Below, piece after piece: positions 54,293-63,976 of a DNA stretch of 64,000 nucleotides (its first letter is position 1; every line of letters starts with the position of its first letter). Made by a program: the position numbers and the translations under genes. The notes under the pieces are model-generated. The model did not search any database, was not told the DNA's origin, and saw only the letters and a program-made list of their open reading frames with translations. Origin of the DNA: Thalassomonas sp. M1454 (GTDB lineage: Bacteria; Pseudomonadota; Gammaproteobacteria; Enterobacterales; Alteromonadaceae); assembly GCF_007097525.1 (NCBI RefSeq), contig NZ_VKDD01000002.1, positions 1 to 64,000 on the forward strand, given 5' to 3'.

Positions 54293-55639
54293 TTAAAATC
54301 CGTGTTCATCAACACTATGGTTTGCAGTGGCTAAAAATAAACTGTTGTAAACTTTAGTTGCGTATTCATCAGTCATTCCAGATAAATAATCAGCGATAAC
54401 TCGATGCGGGTTTTGACTATTTTCACAGGCATAAAGCCAGCGTTTACAAGTAGCAGTAGGTAATAAACGTTGAGGATCACTAGCAAATGCTTCAAACAAC
54501 TCCATAACCACTTGTTGTCCTTTGTATTCCATGCGCTGAATATCGGTTTGTTTAATAACAAACCGATAAACATAAGCTTTAAAAATAGCTAATGCTTGTG
54601 CAACTGTATCTGGTAGCGCTGCATTAAAGCGCAGTAAGGGCTCATTAAAACTAGTCTGTTTGGTTTTATTTAAATCGATTAACTCAATGGCGGTGATCAA
54701 ATAATTGACCAAAGAGCCAATTGCTTCTTTTTGTAAGTGATGTTGCTTAGAAAATAACTTGTTAGCTAACTCATCTACAGCACTATTAAGCCAAGTGTCA
54801 TTGAGCTGTTTTAATGGCTCGATAACGAATGCAATAAAACTCTCTTTGCTAACTATGCCGGTAACAATCGCATCTTCCATATCATGGATGCCATAGGCGA
54901 TATCGTCTGCTAACTCCATAATAGAGCAATCAAATGATTTGAATTGCGTTTTTTGATGACCATTATTTTGCACTTTATGTTGTTGAAACTGCGCTTTGTC
55001 ATCGCTCGATAGTGGCTCTAACACCCAATTGAGACAAGCTAAGTCATCATTATATAAACCCTTAGGCGGGTGCCAATCACTGGCTTTTAACTGTCTAAAA
55101 TTAACCGGCGCAGCAGGTGTTTCATGCTTAGCTAATTTATCAATTAATTGTGGGTATTTAAGCAGCCCAAGCAAAGTTCTTCGGCTTAAATTCATACCGA
55201 AATGTTCGGTATAAGGCTCAAGGTTGGTGACAATTCTAAAGGTTTGGCCATTACCTTCAAAACCACCAAAACTGTGCATCATATAGTTAAGTGCTACTTC
55301 GCCGCCATGTCCAAAAGGAGGGTGACCAATATCATGGGCTAAACAAATGGCTTCGATTAATGAATCATCTTTTGGTAATAGATTTTCGCTTTGTTGTGGG
55401 TATTTTGAACGTAATTGTGCGGTTATTCCTGAGCCAATTTGCGAAGCTTCTAAGGAATGAGTCAAGCGAGTACGATAAAAGTCCGATTGACCAACCCCCA
55501 TGACTTGAGTTTTTGCTTGCAGACGTCGAAAAGCTGCGGAGTGTAGAATACGAGCTCGATCTCTTTGAAAAGGAGAGCGATGATCTTGCGCTCTAGATAC
55601 ACTGGAATTTAATCTTCTTTGCAACCAATTTTCATTCAT
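54293..55639 (-). CDS. dgt: dGTPase-like deoxynucleoside triphosphate triphosphohydrolase
   Basis: The HD-domain protein of about 448 residues splits dNTPs into deoxynucleoside and triphosphate. Visible motifs are RRLQAKTQVMGVGQSDFYRTRLTHSLEAS (His), ICLAHDIGHPPFGHGGE (HD plus His) and IMELADDIAYGIHDMEDAI (Asp). The family start MNENWLQRRL supports ATG 55639; a GTG at 55648 is the other option. It is shorter than E. coli Dgt (505) and resembles the dGTPase-like group of marine bacteria. A 19-bp inverted repeat covers its start-upstream region. Substrate preference cannot be read. Confidence 0.9.
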   Translation of the reverse strand: MNENWLQRRLNSSVSRAQDHRSPFQRDRARILHSAAFRRLQAKTQVMGVGQSDFYRTRLTHSLEASQIGSGITAQLRSKYPQQSENLLPKDDSLIEAICLAHDIGHPPFGHGGEVALNYMMHSFGGFEGNGQTFRIVTNLEPYTEHFGMNLSRRTLLGLLKYPQLIDKLAKHETPAAPVNFRQLKASDWHPPKGLYNDDLACLNWVLEPLSSDDKAQFQQHKVQNNGHQKTQFKSFDCSIMELADDIAYGIHDMEDAIVTGIVSKESFIAFVIEPLKQLNDTWLNSAVDELANKLFSKQHHLQKEAIGSLVNYLITAIELIDLNKTKQTSFNEPLLRFNAALPDTVAQALAIFKAYVYRFVIKQTDIQRMEYKGQQVVMELFEAFASDPQRLLPTATCKRWLYACENSQNPHRVIADYLSGMTDEYATKVYNSLFLATANHSVDEHGF

Positions 55640-55644
55640 ATAAA

Positions 55645-55697
55645 CCACAATTCAGTATGTTAACTACAGAGATTGTATTTAACATACTGAATTGTGG
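55645..55697. repeat. 19-bp perfect inverted repeat between dgt and cmoB
   Basis: The arm CCACAATTCAGTATGTTAA (55645-55663) is exactly complementary to 55679-55697, with a 15-base spacer. It fills nearly the whole gap between the cmoB stop and the dgt start. As RNA it would be a very stable hairpin right before the dgt start codon; as DNA it could bind a dimeric regulator. There is no T-run, so a terminator role for cmoB is doubtful. Confidence 0.8.
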
Positions 55698-55724
55698 CGT
55701 AAATACCAAGGAAATTGTTAAAAA

Positions 55725-56690
55725 TTAGATGTTAGCAACAATAATAGCTCTTAGTGGAGCAGGGTGACCTTCGATTGTTTTACTTGCATCATTTGGATCA
55801 AGAAAATCTTGTAGTGATTCAGTATCTATCCAATCGGTTTTTCGTTGTTCTTCATAAGCGGTTTGGTCTGTATTTACTACACGCACATTTTTAAAACCAA
55901 GGCGCTCCATCCAATGTACTAAGGCATCACCACTTGGTAAGAACCAAACATTACGCATTTTTGCGTATCTCTCGCCAGGAACTAAAACCGTGTTTTTATC
56001 GCCTTCTATGATAAGCGTTTCTAGGATCAACTCGCCACCAGGTGCTAATTGTGCTTTTAATTGCTGTAGAAAATCAATTGGTGACCTGCGATGGTATAGT
56101 ACTCCCATGGCAAAAACCGTATCGAAAGCTTTTAATTCAGGCAGGTGCTCTACACCTAATGGTAGTAGATTGACGCTATCATCTTGGATAAAGTGCTGAA
56201 TTGATAAAAACTGCATCATAAATAACTGAGTAGGGTCAACACCAACAACGAACTTAGCGCCATCACCACGCATACGCCATAAGTGATAGCCACTACCACA
56301 GCCAATATCAAGAACATAGCGACCTTTTAAGTCACTAATGTGTGGACGCAAACGGTCCCATTTAAAGTCACTGCGCCATTCGGTATCAACGTGAGTGCCA
56401 TGTACATGATAAGGCCCTTTACGCCATGGCTTAAAATTTTTCAGTAAATTTTCAATACGCTTTTGTTGTCCCGCAGGAATACTATCTGCACTACCAACGC
56501 TTACACTGTTTTTTAAGTCAACATCACTAGGTTCAATTTTTGGTAAGGCATCTAATGTTTTTTGCCATTTAGCAAACTCGCCATGTAATTCATTCTTTTG
56601 CCAATCGGCTAATTGTTTAGGTAAACAGGTTAACCAATGGGCTAAACGGTTGGCGGCAATTTGTTGATAAAATCGGTTAAATAAACTCAT
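55725..56690 (-). CDS. cmoB: tRNA U34 carboxymethyltransferase
   Basis: The 321-residue enzyme uses carboxy-SAM to turn 5-hydroxyuridine-34 of tRNA into 5-oxyacetyluridine. Family marks are QKRIENLLKNFKPWRKGPY, THVDTEWRSDFKWDRL, the SAM fold VLDIGCGSGYHLWRM, GVDPTQLFMMQF, FAMGVLYHRRSPIDFL and the C-terminal QDFLDPNDASKTIEGHPAPLRA. Length matches E. coli CmoB (323). It lies 17 bp behind cmoA, one operon. Its likely substrate-forming partner trhO is encoded at 25059. Confidence 0.97.
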   Translation of the reverse strand: MSLFNRFYQQIAANRLAHWLTCLPKQLADWQKNELHGEFAKWQKTLDALPKIEPSDVDLKNSVSVGSADSIPAGQQKRIENLLKNFKPWRKGPYHVHGTHVDTEWRSDFKWDRLRPHISDLKGRYVLDIGCGSGYHLWRMRGDGAKFVVGVDPTQLFMMQFLSIQHFIQDDSVNLLPLGVEHLPELKAFDTVFAMGVLYHRRSPIDFLQQLKAQLAPGGELILETLIIEGDKNTVLVPGERYAKMRNVWFLPSGDALVHWMERLGFKNVRVVNTDQTAYEEQRKTDWIDTESLQDFLDPNDASKTIEGHPAPLRAIIVANI

Positions 56691-56707
56691 TTAAAGTCAC
56701 TTTTTTG

Positions 56708-57439
56708 TTATTTGATAGCAATTAAAGAAAAGAAATTGAAGCATTGGAACCAAGGCGTGGCATGGTTGAAACCTGCGGAAGATAAACGCTGTAAATGAAT
56801 CTCTAGATGATCGGGTAACATAACATTTTCGATAGCTGTACGTTTTTGCGCAATCTCTAAATCGCTGTAGCCGTTTGCTCGTTTAAAATTATGGTGTAAA
56901 TCATTAAGTAAATCTTTACAGACAACATCTTGATCGTAAATTTTTTCAGATAAAATGAAAATGCCACCAGGCACAAGCGCTTTCGCTATTTTGTCCATCA
57001 GTTCTTGACGTTTTTCAGGATCAATAAATTGTAGCGTAAAGTTAAGTACGATAACTGATGCGTTATGCATATCTTCAACTAAAATATCACCTTGCTTTAC
57101 CTCACACGGTGTATCGGCTTTAAAGGCATTTACATGGATGTCGCAGCGTTCAGCCATTTCTGGTGAATTATCAATGGCAATAATTTTACAGTTATCGGCT
57201 TTGATTTTTTGACGCATTACTAAACTTGCTGCGCCTAAAGAACAACCTAAGTCATAGATGTTGGTGTTATCTTGGGCATAACGTTCACTTAATTGACCAA
57301 TTGTTTCAATAATGGTGTTGTAGCCCGGAACAGAGCGTTTGATCATATCAGGGAAAACTTCAACAACACGAGCATCAAAGCGAAAATCTTCAACTTTGGC
57401 TTGTGGCGATGAATAAATTAAGTCTTTGTCGTTTGCCAT
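56708..57439 (-). CDS. cmoA: Carboxy-S-adenosyl-L-methionine synthase
   Basis: The 243-residue enzyme makes Cx-SAM from SAM and prephenate. It shows DFRFDARVVEVFPDMIKRSVPGYNTI, the SAM motif YDLGCSLGAASLVM, AIDNSPEMAERC and VLNFTLQFIDPEKRQEL, all diagnostic of CmoA. Length agrees with E. coli CmoA (247). It is the first gene of cmoA-cmoB. Its promoter must lie in 57440-57722, which it shares divergently with the diguanylate cyclase gene. Confidence 0.97.
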   Translation of the reverse strand: MANDKDLIYSSPQAKVEDFRFDARVVEVFPDMIKRSVPGYNTIIETIGQLSERYAQDNTNIYDLGCSLGAASLVMRQKIKADNCKIIAIDNSPEMAERCDIHVNAFKADTPCEVKQGDILVEDMHNASVIVLNFTLQFIDPEKRQELMDKIAKALVPGGIFILSEKIYDQDVVCKDLLNDLHHNFKRANGYSDLEIAQKRTAIENVMLPDHLEIHLQRLSSAGFNHATPWFQCFNFFSLIAIK

Positions 57440-57722
57440 TTGTGCTTACTGTAAATAGTTATTTAATCTAACTATTTTATCTCAAATATAAGCTAATACC
57501 AATCCACATCTAAGCTATTTACTTTGATGGAACATTTTTATTCTTTACCCCCATCATTTTAATAGTCGTTAATTGTTTTTTAGAAGTTTGTACAAAACAT
57601 TACTTGGATAAGCTTTATTTTGATCTTGTATTAACTATAATCAAGTGATTAAAGTAATAAAATTCATTTACTTGCTTAGCTTTGATAATAAAATAATTCC
57701 CTTAAATAAGTAGATTTACTGA

Positions 57723-60545
57723 ATGATATTGAATATTTTTAAAACGATAACTTGTCTTTTTCTGCTCTCTATTAGCGTATTAGGCAATATTGCTAGCGCA
57801 AAAGATAGCTACAAAGTTGCTATATCCGAAACATCATATCCTTTTCATTTTGTCGAAAATAAAAAACAACAGGGATTAATGGTGGAGTTTTGGCAACTCT
57901 GGGCACAAAAAACTAATTCAACGGTTGAATTTGTCCCTCTACCTTGGCAACAAACATTAGAGCAAGTGGAACAAGGAGAAATTGATTTTCATGCTGGCCT
58001 TGCTTTCACGCAAGAACGTAGTAAAAGGCTGAGTTTCACTCAAAATATTTTTGATAACCCTTCTTGGTTATATTTCCCCATTAGTTTTAAACATATTGAT
58101 GATATCGATAAACTACAACCTTATAGTATAGGCGTTGTCGAGGGCAGTGTTGAACAAGATATCCTTCATAAACAATATCCAAATTTAAATATCGATACAT
58201 TTGCATCTAGGGCCAAGTTATACGATGCAGTTTTAGCTAAAAAAATTCTTATCTTTGCTGATCACAACAACAATAATAAATTTTATCAGCATTACCTTAC
58301 CCTAAGAAAACTCTACCCGTTAACCAACCGAACTAACCTTACCGTACAAAATTTTGGCGGAGCGGTGAAGAAAAATAACTATGCCTTGATACAAAAAATT
58401 AATGATGGCATTAGCCTGATCACCCCACAGGAAAAATCGGCTCTTTATGAAAAATGGTATTCTCTTTCTAATGTCGATGGTGCCATTACATTAGGTTTTT
58501 CAGATGATGTGCCTCCGTTTATGGATGCTGATGAAAATGGCAATGTACGTGGAATATTCATCGATATTTGGCGCTTATGGGCAAATAAAACTGGTCAACA
58601 AATAGAGTTCATACCGGTTAATCCAAAAGATTCAAGGCAGTTGGTAAAGCAAGGCAAAATAGATGCCCATGTTGGGCTACCATTAACTGTTGAAGAAAGC
58701 GCTCAATTTAATATCCCTACAACTATCTTCAGTACAATATCTTCTGTGTACGTAAAAAATAGCCGCAGAGATATCAACACGATAGAAGACTTAAATGGTA
58801 AGTATCTTGGCGTTTTTGGTCATGCTAATTATATAGACGAATTACGAGAAAAATTTCCTGGTATTCACTTAGTTTACATGACAAATATCCCTGAGATGAT
58901 TGCAGGTGTTGAGTCTGGCAAAATTGATGCTTTTCTTTCATCTTTAGAGACAACTAATAGATCATTAGATTTAGCTAATTTATCTGCTGAATTTAAAACA
59001 TTGCTCTCGCCAAATTTCGAGATTAGTTTTGTGAGTTTTAGTCAATCAAAAAATTTAGATTTATATAATGTTTTATACGAAGGCTTTAAGTTGATTGAAG
59101 CCGAAGAGGTTTTAAAAATAGTAAACTCATGGCAAGTGAAGGAGCAGAGTTCTTTAAAGAAAATCAATTCATACCTTAAAAGTTTGTCTAACGAGGAAGT
59201 AACTTTTTTAGCTAAAAATAAACGTTTTTCGGTAGGCGTTTTATCTAATTATAAACCAGTGGAATTCGTTAATTCTGATGGTGAGTTCAGTGGTATTAAT
59301 GCCGACATACTTGAGCATATATCAAAGCAAACCGGTGTTGAGTTTGATTATAAAATTTATCAAGACTGGAGTGTGTTATTTCATGATTTCCAAAATAATA
59401 AATTTGATGTGGCATTAGGTATCACGCCATCAGTCGATCGTAAAGATAAAATGCACTTTAGTGAGCAGTATTGGCAAACGCCTTGGGGCGTTATTGGTGA
59501 TGAACAATATGAAAATAATATTTCTGATTTATCAGACTTACAAGGTTTAGATGTCGCTATCATTCAAGATTATAAAAGTGTTAATTTTATTAAGAAAAAC
59601 TATCCTTTAATTCGCTTGCGCTTGGTAGCAGATATTGAAGAAGGAGCTGAACTATTGCTTAATGATGAAATCGACCTTTACATCGATTTCTTTCCTATAT
59701 TAACCAACATGTTACTCGATTATCCTATTAAAAGTTTTAAGATTAAGTATTTAAATGAGTTGCCGCCTGAGCAGAACCACATGGCGATAAACAAAGAATT
59801 AAAACCTTTAGTAGGCATCATCAATAAAGGCATTAATACATTAACTGAATCTGAACTTGAAAGTATTCGAGACTATTGGTTAAGAGTTATCATTGAAGAA
59901 GGTTATGATAAAAATGTCATCAATCAAATAGCTCTTTCATTTGGCATCATAGTATTTATCACTATTGGCAGTATATTATTTTGGAACAGGCGCCTTAAAA
60001 AAGAAGTTGATATACGTCGTAAACTAGAAGATAAACTAAGACATTTAGCGACTCATGATGGTTTAACCCAACTCGCTAATAGGGGCTTGTTTGAGCGCTA
60101 TTTGGCCAAGTCTATTTCATATCATAAACGTCATAAACAGACATTGGCCGTATTATTTATTGATATAGATGGTTTTAAAGCGGTGAATGATACCTTTGGG
60201 CACGCTTTAGGTGATGAGTTATTAGTAAATTTGAGTCAAATACTTACTGACAATGTAAGAGAGTCTGATGTGGTATCTCGATTTGGTGGTGATGAATTTG
60301 TTATTTTATTAAAAAATATCGATAACTATTACGGCGCTCATCAAGTAGCTAAAAAGATAATCGATAAGATAAGTAAGCCGATTAATTTTTCCGGGAAAGA
60401 AGTTAATGTTGGCGCGAGTATTGGCATTTCTCTGTACCCAGATGATAACAATAAAGTCGATACATTAATTGCTCATGCCGATGCCTTAATGTATGAAGTC
60501 AAAAAGAAAACTAAAAATAGTTTCTTATCTAATGCAAACCGTTAA
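57723..60545 (+). CDS. Diguanylate cyclase with three periplasmic solute-binding domains
   Basis: This is a 940-residue inner-membrane protein. After a signal peptide (to about ASA, residue 26) come three SBP_bac_3 modules: about 28-248, 252-470 and 490-730. Their repeated marks are VAISETSYPFHFVENK, LGFSDDVPPFMDADENG and VGVLSNYKPVEFVNSDG. One TM helix (about 736-753) and a short coiled linker lead to a GGDEF domain (about 770-935). Its active site RFGGDEF (855-859) is intact and an inhibitory site RESD (846-849) lies five residues before it. It should make c-di-GMP in response to periplasmic small ligands, perhaps amino acids. It is a single gene; ligands are unknown. Confidence 0.93.
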   Translation: MILNIFKTITCLFLLSISVLGNIASAKDSYKVAISETSYPFHFVENKKQQGLMVEFWQLWAQKTNSTVEFVPLPWQQTLEQVEQGEIDFHAGLAFTQERSKRLSFTQNIFDNPSWLYFPISFKHIDDIDKLQPYSIGVVEGSVEQDILHKQYPNLNIDTFASRAKLYDAVLAKKILIFADHNNNNKFYQHYLTLRKLYPLTNRTNLTVQNFGGAVKKNNYALIQKINDGISLITPQEKSALYEKWYSLSNVDGAITLGFSDDVPPFMDADENGNVRGIFIDIWRLWANKTGQQIEFIPVNPKDSRQLVKQGKIDAHVGLPLTVEESAQFNIPTTIFSTISSVYVKNSRRDINTIEDLNGKYLGVFGHANYIDELREKFPGIHLVYMTNIPEMIAGVESGKIDAFLSSLETTNRSLDLANLSAEFKTLLSPNFEISFVSFSQSKNLDLYNVLYEGFKLIEAEEVLKIVNSWQVKEQSSLKKINSYLKSLSNEEVTFLAKNKRFSVGVLSNYKPVEFVNSDGEFSGINADILEHISKQTGVEFDYKIYQDWSVLFHDFQNNKFDVALGITPSVDRKDKMHFSEQYWQTPWGVIGDEQYENNISDLSDLQGLDVAIIQDYKSVNFIKKNYPLIRLRLVADIEEGAELLLNDEIDLYIDFFPILTNMLLDYPIKSFKIKYLNELPPEQNHMAINKELKPLVGIINKGINTLTESELESIRDYWLRVIIEEGYDKNVINQIALSFGIIVFITIGSILFWNRRLKKEVDIRRKLEDKLRHLATHDGLTQLANRGLFERYLAKSISYHKRHKQTLAVLFIDIDGFKAVNDTFGHALGDELLVNLSQILTDNVRESDVVSRFGGDEFVILLKNIDNYYGAHQVAKKIIDKISKPINFSGKEVNVGASIGISLYPDDNNKVDTLIAHADALMYEVKKKTKNSFLSNANR

Positions 60546-60563
60546 ATTTATCACTTGTTAAAG

Positions 60564-60591
60564 GTGACATTAGCGCTGTTTGCTTTATAAT
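60564..60591 (+). promoter_or_regulatory. Candidate aspS promoter
   Basis: GTGACA (60564-60569) and TATAAT (60586-60591) are 16 bases apart. This would give an aspS leader of about 95 nt. The -10 is a perfect consensus match. Confidence 0.6.
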
Positions 60592-60692
60592 AGCCGCTTT
60601 TAAAAAGTCATAACTCTGTGCCTTAAATACAAGAGCGGTTAAATTTAACAATTACCCCCCTAAAGGCACAAAAACATCAGGATATATAAACA

Positions 60693-62483
60693 ATGCGCAG
60701 CTTATTTTGTGGTGAGGTAAATGAATCTCACGTTGGTCAAGAAGTTACACTATGTGGTTGGGTAAACCGTCGTCGAGATTTAGGTGCGGTGATTTTCGTT
60801 GATCTACGCGACCGTGAAGGTATTGTGCAAGTTGTATTCGATCCTGATCTACAAGACGTTCTAGCAGTAGCCAACACATTACGTAATGAGTTTTGTGTAC
60901 AAATCAAAGGTAAAGTTCGTGCCCGTCCTGAGAGTCAAGTTAATAAAGATATGGCAACAGGTGCTATTGAAGTACTTGGCTTAGAATTAAACATATTAAA
61001 TAAGGCTGCGCCTCTTCCTCTTGATTCAAACCAAGAAAATAGCGAAGAAAATCGTCTTAAATACCGTTACTTAGACTTACGCCGTCCTGAGATGACCGAG
61101 CGTTTACGTTTTCGTTCAAAAGTAACATCACAAGTAAGAGCATCTCTAGAGTCACAAGGCTTTATGGATATTGAAACGCCAATTCTTACTGCTGCTACTC
61201 CTGAAGGTGCGCGTGATTACTTAGTGCCATCTCGTACGCAAAAAGGTAACTTTTTCGCACTACCACAGTCACCACAATTATTTAAACAATTGCTAATGAT
61301 GTCTGGCATGGAGCGTTACTACCAAATCGTTAAGTGTTTCCGTGATGAAGATTTACGTGCCGATCGTCAACCAGAATTCACACAAATCGATATTGAAACC
61401 TCATTTATGAGCGCTGAGCAAGTAATGAATGTAGCAGAGACAATGATCCAGGAATTATTCCAATCATTATTGAATGTCGATTTAGGTACTTTCCCACACA
61501 TGACTTATGCAGAAGCCATGACGCGTTACGGCTCTGACAAGCCTGATTTACGTAACCCACTTGAGATCGTTGATATTGCTGATATCGTTAAAGATGTTGA
61601 ATTTAAAGTATTATCAACACCTGCAAATGATCCTCAAGGTCGTGTTTCTGTAATTAAAGCACCGGGCGCAGCAGCGCAGTTCTCGCGTAAAAAACTTGAT
61701 GACTTAACTAAGTACGTTGGCATTTATGGTGCTAAAGGTATGCCTTGGCTAAAAGTTAACGATATAGAAGCTGGCCGTGATGGATTACAATCACCTATTT
61801 TAAAATTCTTATCTGATGACGCTGTAAACGAATTATTAGCACGAGTAAATGCAGCGACAGGCGATATTATTTTCTTTGGTGCAGATACCTACAATGTTGT
61901 TACCGAATCTTTAGGTGCACTTCGTCTTAAACTTGGTGAAGATTTAGACTTAGTTTCTGATGAGTGGAAGCCGCTTTGGGTTGTTGACTTCCCAATGTTT
62001 GAAGAAATTAATGGTGGCATGCATGCCTTGCATCACCCATTTACTGCACCAACTAAGTTAACGGCAGAAGAATTAGAAGCAAACCCAATTGGCGCATTAT
62101 CAAATGCTTACGATATGGTTCTTAATGGTTGTGAGTTAGGCGGTGGTTCGGTTCGTATTCACGATGCAGAAATGCAAGCCGCGGTATTTAGAATCTTAGG
62201 TATTAGCGATGAAGAAGCGCAAGAGAAATTTGGGTTCTTATTAGAAGCATTACGCTACGGTACACCACCACATGCAGGTTTAGCGTTTGGTTTAGACCGC
62301 ATTGTTATGCTCATGACTGGCGCTACGTCAATTCGTGACGTTATGGCATTCCCTAAAACAACAACTGCGGCATGTCCATTAACTAATGCACCAGGTAAAG
62401 CAAATCCTGCACAATTAGTTGAACTAGGTATTCAAGCCATTCCAGCTGATGAGTCTGCAGAAACTGAAGCTGACGCAGAATAG
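60693..62483 (+). CDS. aspS: Aspartyl-tRNA synthetase
   Basis: The 596-residue class IIb synthetase is the bacterial long type. The N-terminal OB-fold anticodon-binding domain has [23 protein letters not shown]. Next are the flipping loop and motif 1 region [15 protein letters not shown], and motif 2 with [16 protein letters not shown] and [23 protein letters not shown] insertion spans about residues 290-420. Motif 3 is in [27 protein letters not shown]. Length is near E. coli AspS (590), with a short acidic tail. A terminator follows at 62499, separating it from ruvC. Confidence 0.98.
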   Translation: MRSLFCGEVNESHVGQEVTLCGWVNRRRDLGAVIFVDLRDREGIVQVVFDPDLQDVLAVANTLRNEFCVQIKGKVRARPESQVNKDMATGAIEVLGLELNILNKAAPLPLDSNQENSEENRLKYRYLDLRRPEMTERLRFRSKVTSQVRASLESQGFMDIETPILTAATPEGARDYLVPSRTQKGNFFALPQSPQLFKQLLMMSGMERYYQIVKCFRDEDLRADRQPEFTQIDIETSFMSAEQVMNVAETMIQELFQSLLNVDLGTFPHMTYAEAMTRYGSDKPDLRNPLEIVDIADIVKDVEFKVLSTPANDPQGRVSVIKAPGAAAQFSRKKLDDLTKYVGIYGAKGMPWLKVNDIEAGRDGLQSPILKFLSDDAVNELLARVNAATGDIIFFGADTYNVVTESLGALRLKLGEDLDLVSDEWKPLWVVDFPMFEEINGGMHALHHPFTAPTKLTAEELEANPIGALSNAYDMVLNGCELGGGSVRIHDAEMQAAVFRILGISDEEAQEKFGFLLEALRYGTPPHAGLAFGLDRIVMLMTGATSIRDVMAFPKTTTAACPLTNAPGKANPAQLVELGIQAIPADESAETEADAE

Positions 62484-62498
62484 TTTAGTGTAAACTTA

Positions 62499-62537
62499 TT
62501 AAAATGGCTGATTGTTATGATCAGCCATTTTTTTTAT
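62499..62537 (+). terminator. Terminator of aspS
   Basis: A 12-bp perfect stem AAAATGGCTGAT/ATCAGCCATTTT with a seven-base loop is followed by eight T, about 17 bp behind the aspS stop. Confidence 0.9.
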
Positions 62538-62563
62538 CTACAAAATACCCTAGTATTAAATAT

Positions 62564-62582
62564 CAAGGTGTCAGACACCTTG
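62564..62582. repeat. Short perfect palindrome upstream of ruvC, REP-like
   Basis: CAAGGTGTCAGACACCTTG is a perfect 19-base palindrome with one central base, 40 bp before ruvC. The AAGGTGTC-GACACCTT core resembles a dispersed palindrome often seen in gammaproteobacteria near REP-type transposases; copy number cannot be tested here. A local operator role is the alternative. Confidence 0.5.
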
Positions 62583-62621
62583 AAAATAACATTACCAACT
62601 TGCAACTGAGCATAATAATAA

Positions 62622-63149
62622 ATGAGCATCATATTAGGCATAGATCCCGGCTCTCGTTTAACAGGGTACGGAGTCATCGAAAAACAAGGTAGACACTTTA
62701 ATTACCTTGGTAGCGGTTGCATTAAAACTCTATCGGCTGGGGATAACCATCCTGAGCGCTTACAAATTATCTTTGCTGGTGTTTCTGAACTCATATTGCA
62801 ATTTAAACCCGATATGTTCGCCATTGAGCAAGTTTTTATGGGGCTTAATCCTGGGGGCGCGTTAAAACTTGGCCAAGCAAGGGGAGCGGCAATTGTAGCA
62901 GCAACTAATAGTGGCATTGAAGTGGCAGAGTATTCAGCTCGGCAAATTAAGCAAGCCGTTGTTGGTACTGGTGCTGCAGATAAGTCGCAAGTTCAACATA
63001 TGGTTAAATCATTTCTAAAGCTTCCATCGACTCCACAAGAAGATGCGGCAGATGCCTTAGCCGTTGCTATATGCCATGGACACAGTTATGACTCATTAAT
63101 TAAACTTTCTGGGCGGGCGAAAAAAACTGTGCGCGGCAGATTACGTTAA
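62622..63149 (+). CDS. ruvC: Holliday junction resolvase RuvC
   Basis: The 175-residue RNase H-fold endonuclease has its acidic catalytic residues in [17 protein letters not shown] (Asp), [23 protein letters not shown] (Glu) and [15 protein letters not shown] (two Asp). It cuts four-way DNA junctions and works with RuvAB. Length agrees with E. coli RuvC (173). It lies 132 bp before ruvA on the same strand. Confidence 0.97.
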   Translation: MSIILGIDPGSRLTGYGVIEKQGRHFNYLGSGCIKTLSAGDNHPERLQIIFAGVSELILQFKPDMFAIEQVFMGLNPGGALKLGQARGAAIVAATNSGIEVAEYSARQIKQAVVGTGAADKSQVQHMVKSFLKLPSTPQEDAADALAVAICHGHSYDSLIKLSGRAKKTVRGRLR

Positions 63150-63217
63150 TTTATATAAAAACAGCACTCGCTGATTAATTACATAAATATTTAAAAACTC
63201 ACCTGTAAATTTATTTA

Positions 63218-63233
63218 CTATATATTTATACAG
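63218..63233 (+). promoter_or_regulatory. LexA-box-like site upstream of ruvA
   Basis: CTATATATTTATACAG agrees with the LexA consensus CTGT-N8-ACAG apart from one base (CTAT for CTGT), and has the AT-rich spacer typical of SOS boxes. It lies 49 bp before ruvA. ruvAB is SOS-controlled in E. coli. The single-site mismatch leaves doubt. Confidence 0.5.
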
Positions 63234-63281
63234 TGCTATTGTGTGCAAAGATACTGTATAAACTAATGAAAGGATAGTTCC

Positions 63282-63908
63282 GTGATAGGACGTTTACGTG
63301 GCATTGTTATTGATAAGCAAGCACCAGAAATACTACTTGAATGTAATGGCGTAGGGTATGAAGTTACCTTGCCTATGACCAGTTTTTATCACCTGCCAGC
63401 ACTAGAGCAAGAAGCAATTATATACACTCATTTTGTTGTACGTGAAGATGCACAACTATTATATGGATTTGCCAATACTACTGAACGTAAATTATTTCGC
63501 TTACTTATTAAAGTTAATGGCGTGGGTCCCAAATTAGGCTTAGCTATTTTATCGAATATGTCAGCATCGCAATTTGTTCACTGTGTTAATCTTGATGACG
63601 TAGCTACTATAGTTAAGATCCCTGGCGTTGGTAAAAAAACGGCTGAACGTTTACTTATCGAAATGCGCGACAAATTAAAAGATTGGGGCCAGGAAATCGC
63701 TACGCCAGTAACCGATGGTATTGCCATTGATACTATTAGCACTGAATCAAGTATTGTTAGTGTTACTAACCATAAAGATGATGCTATAAATGCATTAATT
63801 TCATTAGGTTATAAGTTAAATCAAGCAGATAAAGCAGTTAAAGCTGTTTATACATCGGATAAAACTAGTGAAGAATTGATCCGTGATGCATTAAAATCTA
63901 TGCTGTAA
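63282..63908 (+). CDS. ruvA: Holliday junction branch migration complex subunit RuvA
   Basis: The 208-residue protein forms the tetramer that clamps the junction and loads RuvB. Domain I (OB fold) begins [20 protein letters not shown] and [18 protein letters not shown]. Domain II has two helix-hairpin-helix motifs, [17 protein letters not shown] and [23 protein letters not shown]. Domain III, which contacts RuvB, follows a linker ([22 protein letters not shown]). The start is a GTG with AGGA eight or so bases upstream. ruvB starts about 70 bp downstream. Confidence 0.97.
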   Translation: MIGRLRGIVIDKQAPEILLECNGVGYEVTLPMTSFYHLPALEQEAIIYTHFVVREDAQLLYGFANTTERKLFRLLIKVNGVGPKLGLAILSNMSASQFVHCVNLDDVATIVKIPGVGKKTAERLLIEMRDKLKDWGQEIATPVTDGIAIDTISTESSIVSVTNHKDDAINALISLGYKLNQADKAVKAVYTSDKTSEELIRDALKSML

Positions 63909-63976
63909 GAGTTTGAAGTTGCTATAAATACTAATAATCTTATCAATAACCTATATACGTAAAAGACTGAAATATT

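Noticed and set aside
54293-55639. dGTPase as part of an anti-phage island
   Set aside because: Some dGTPases act in phage defence, but no mobile or defence genes surround this one. The neighbours are cmoAB and housekeeping genes.
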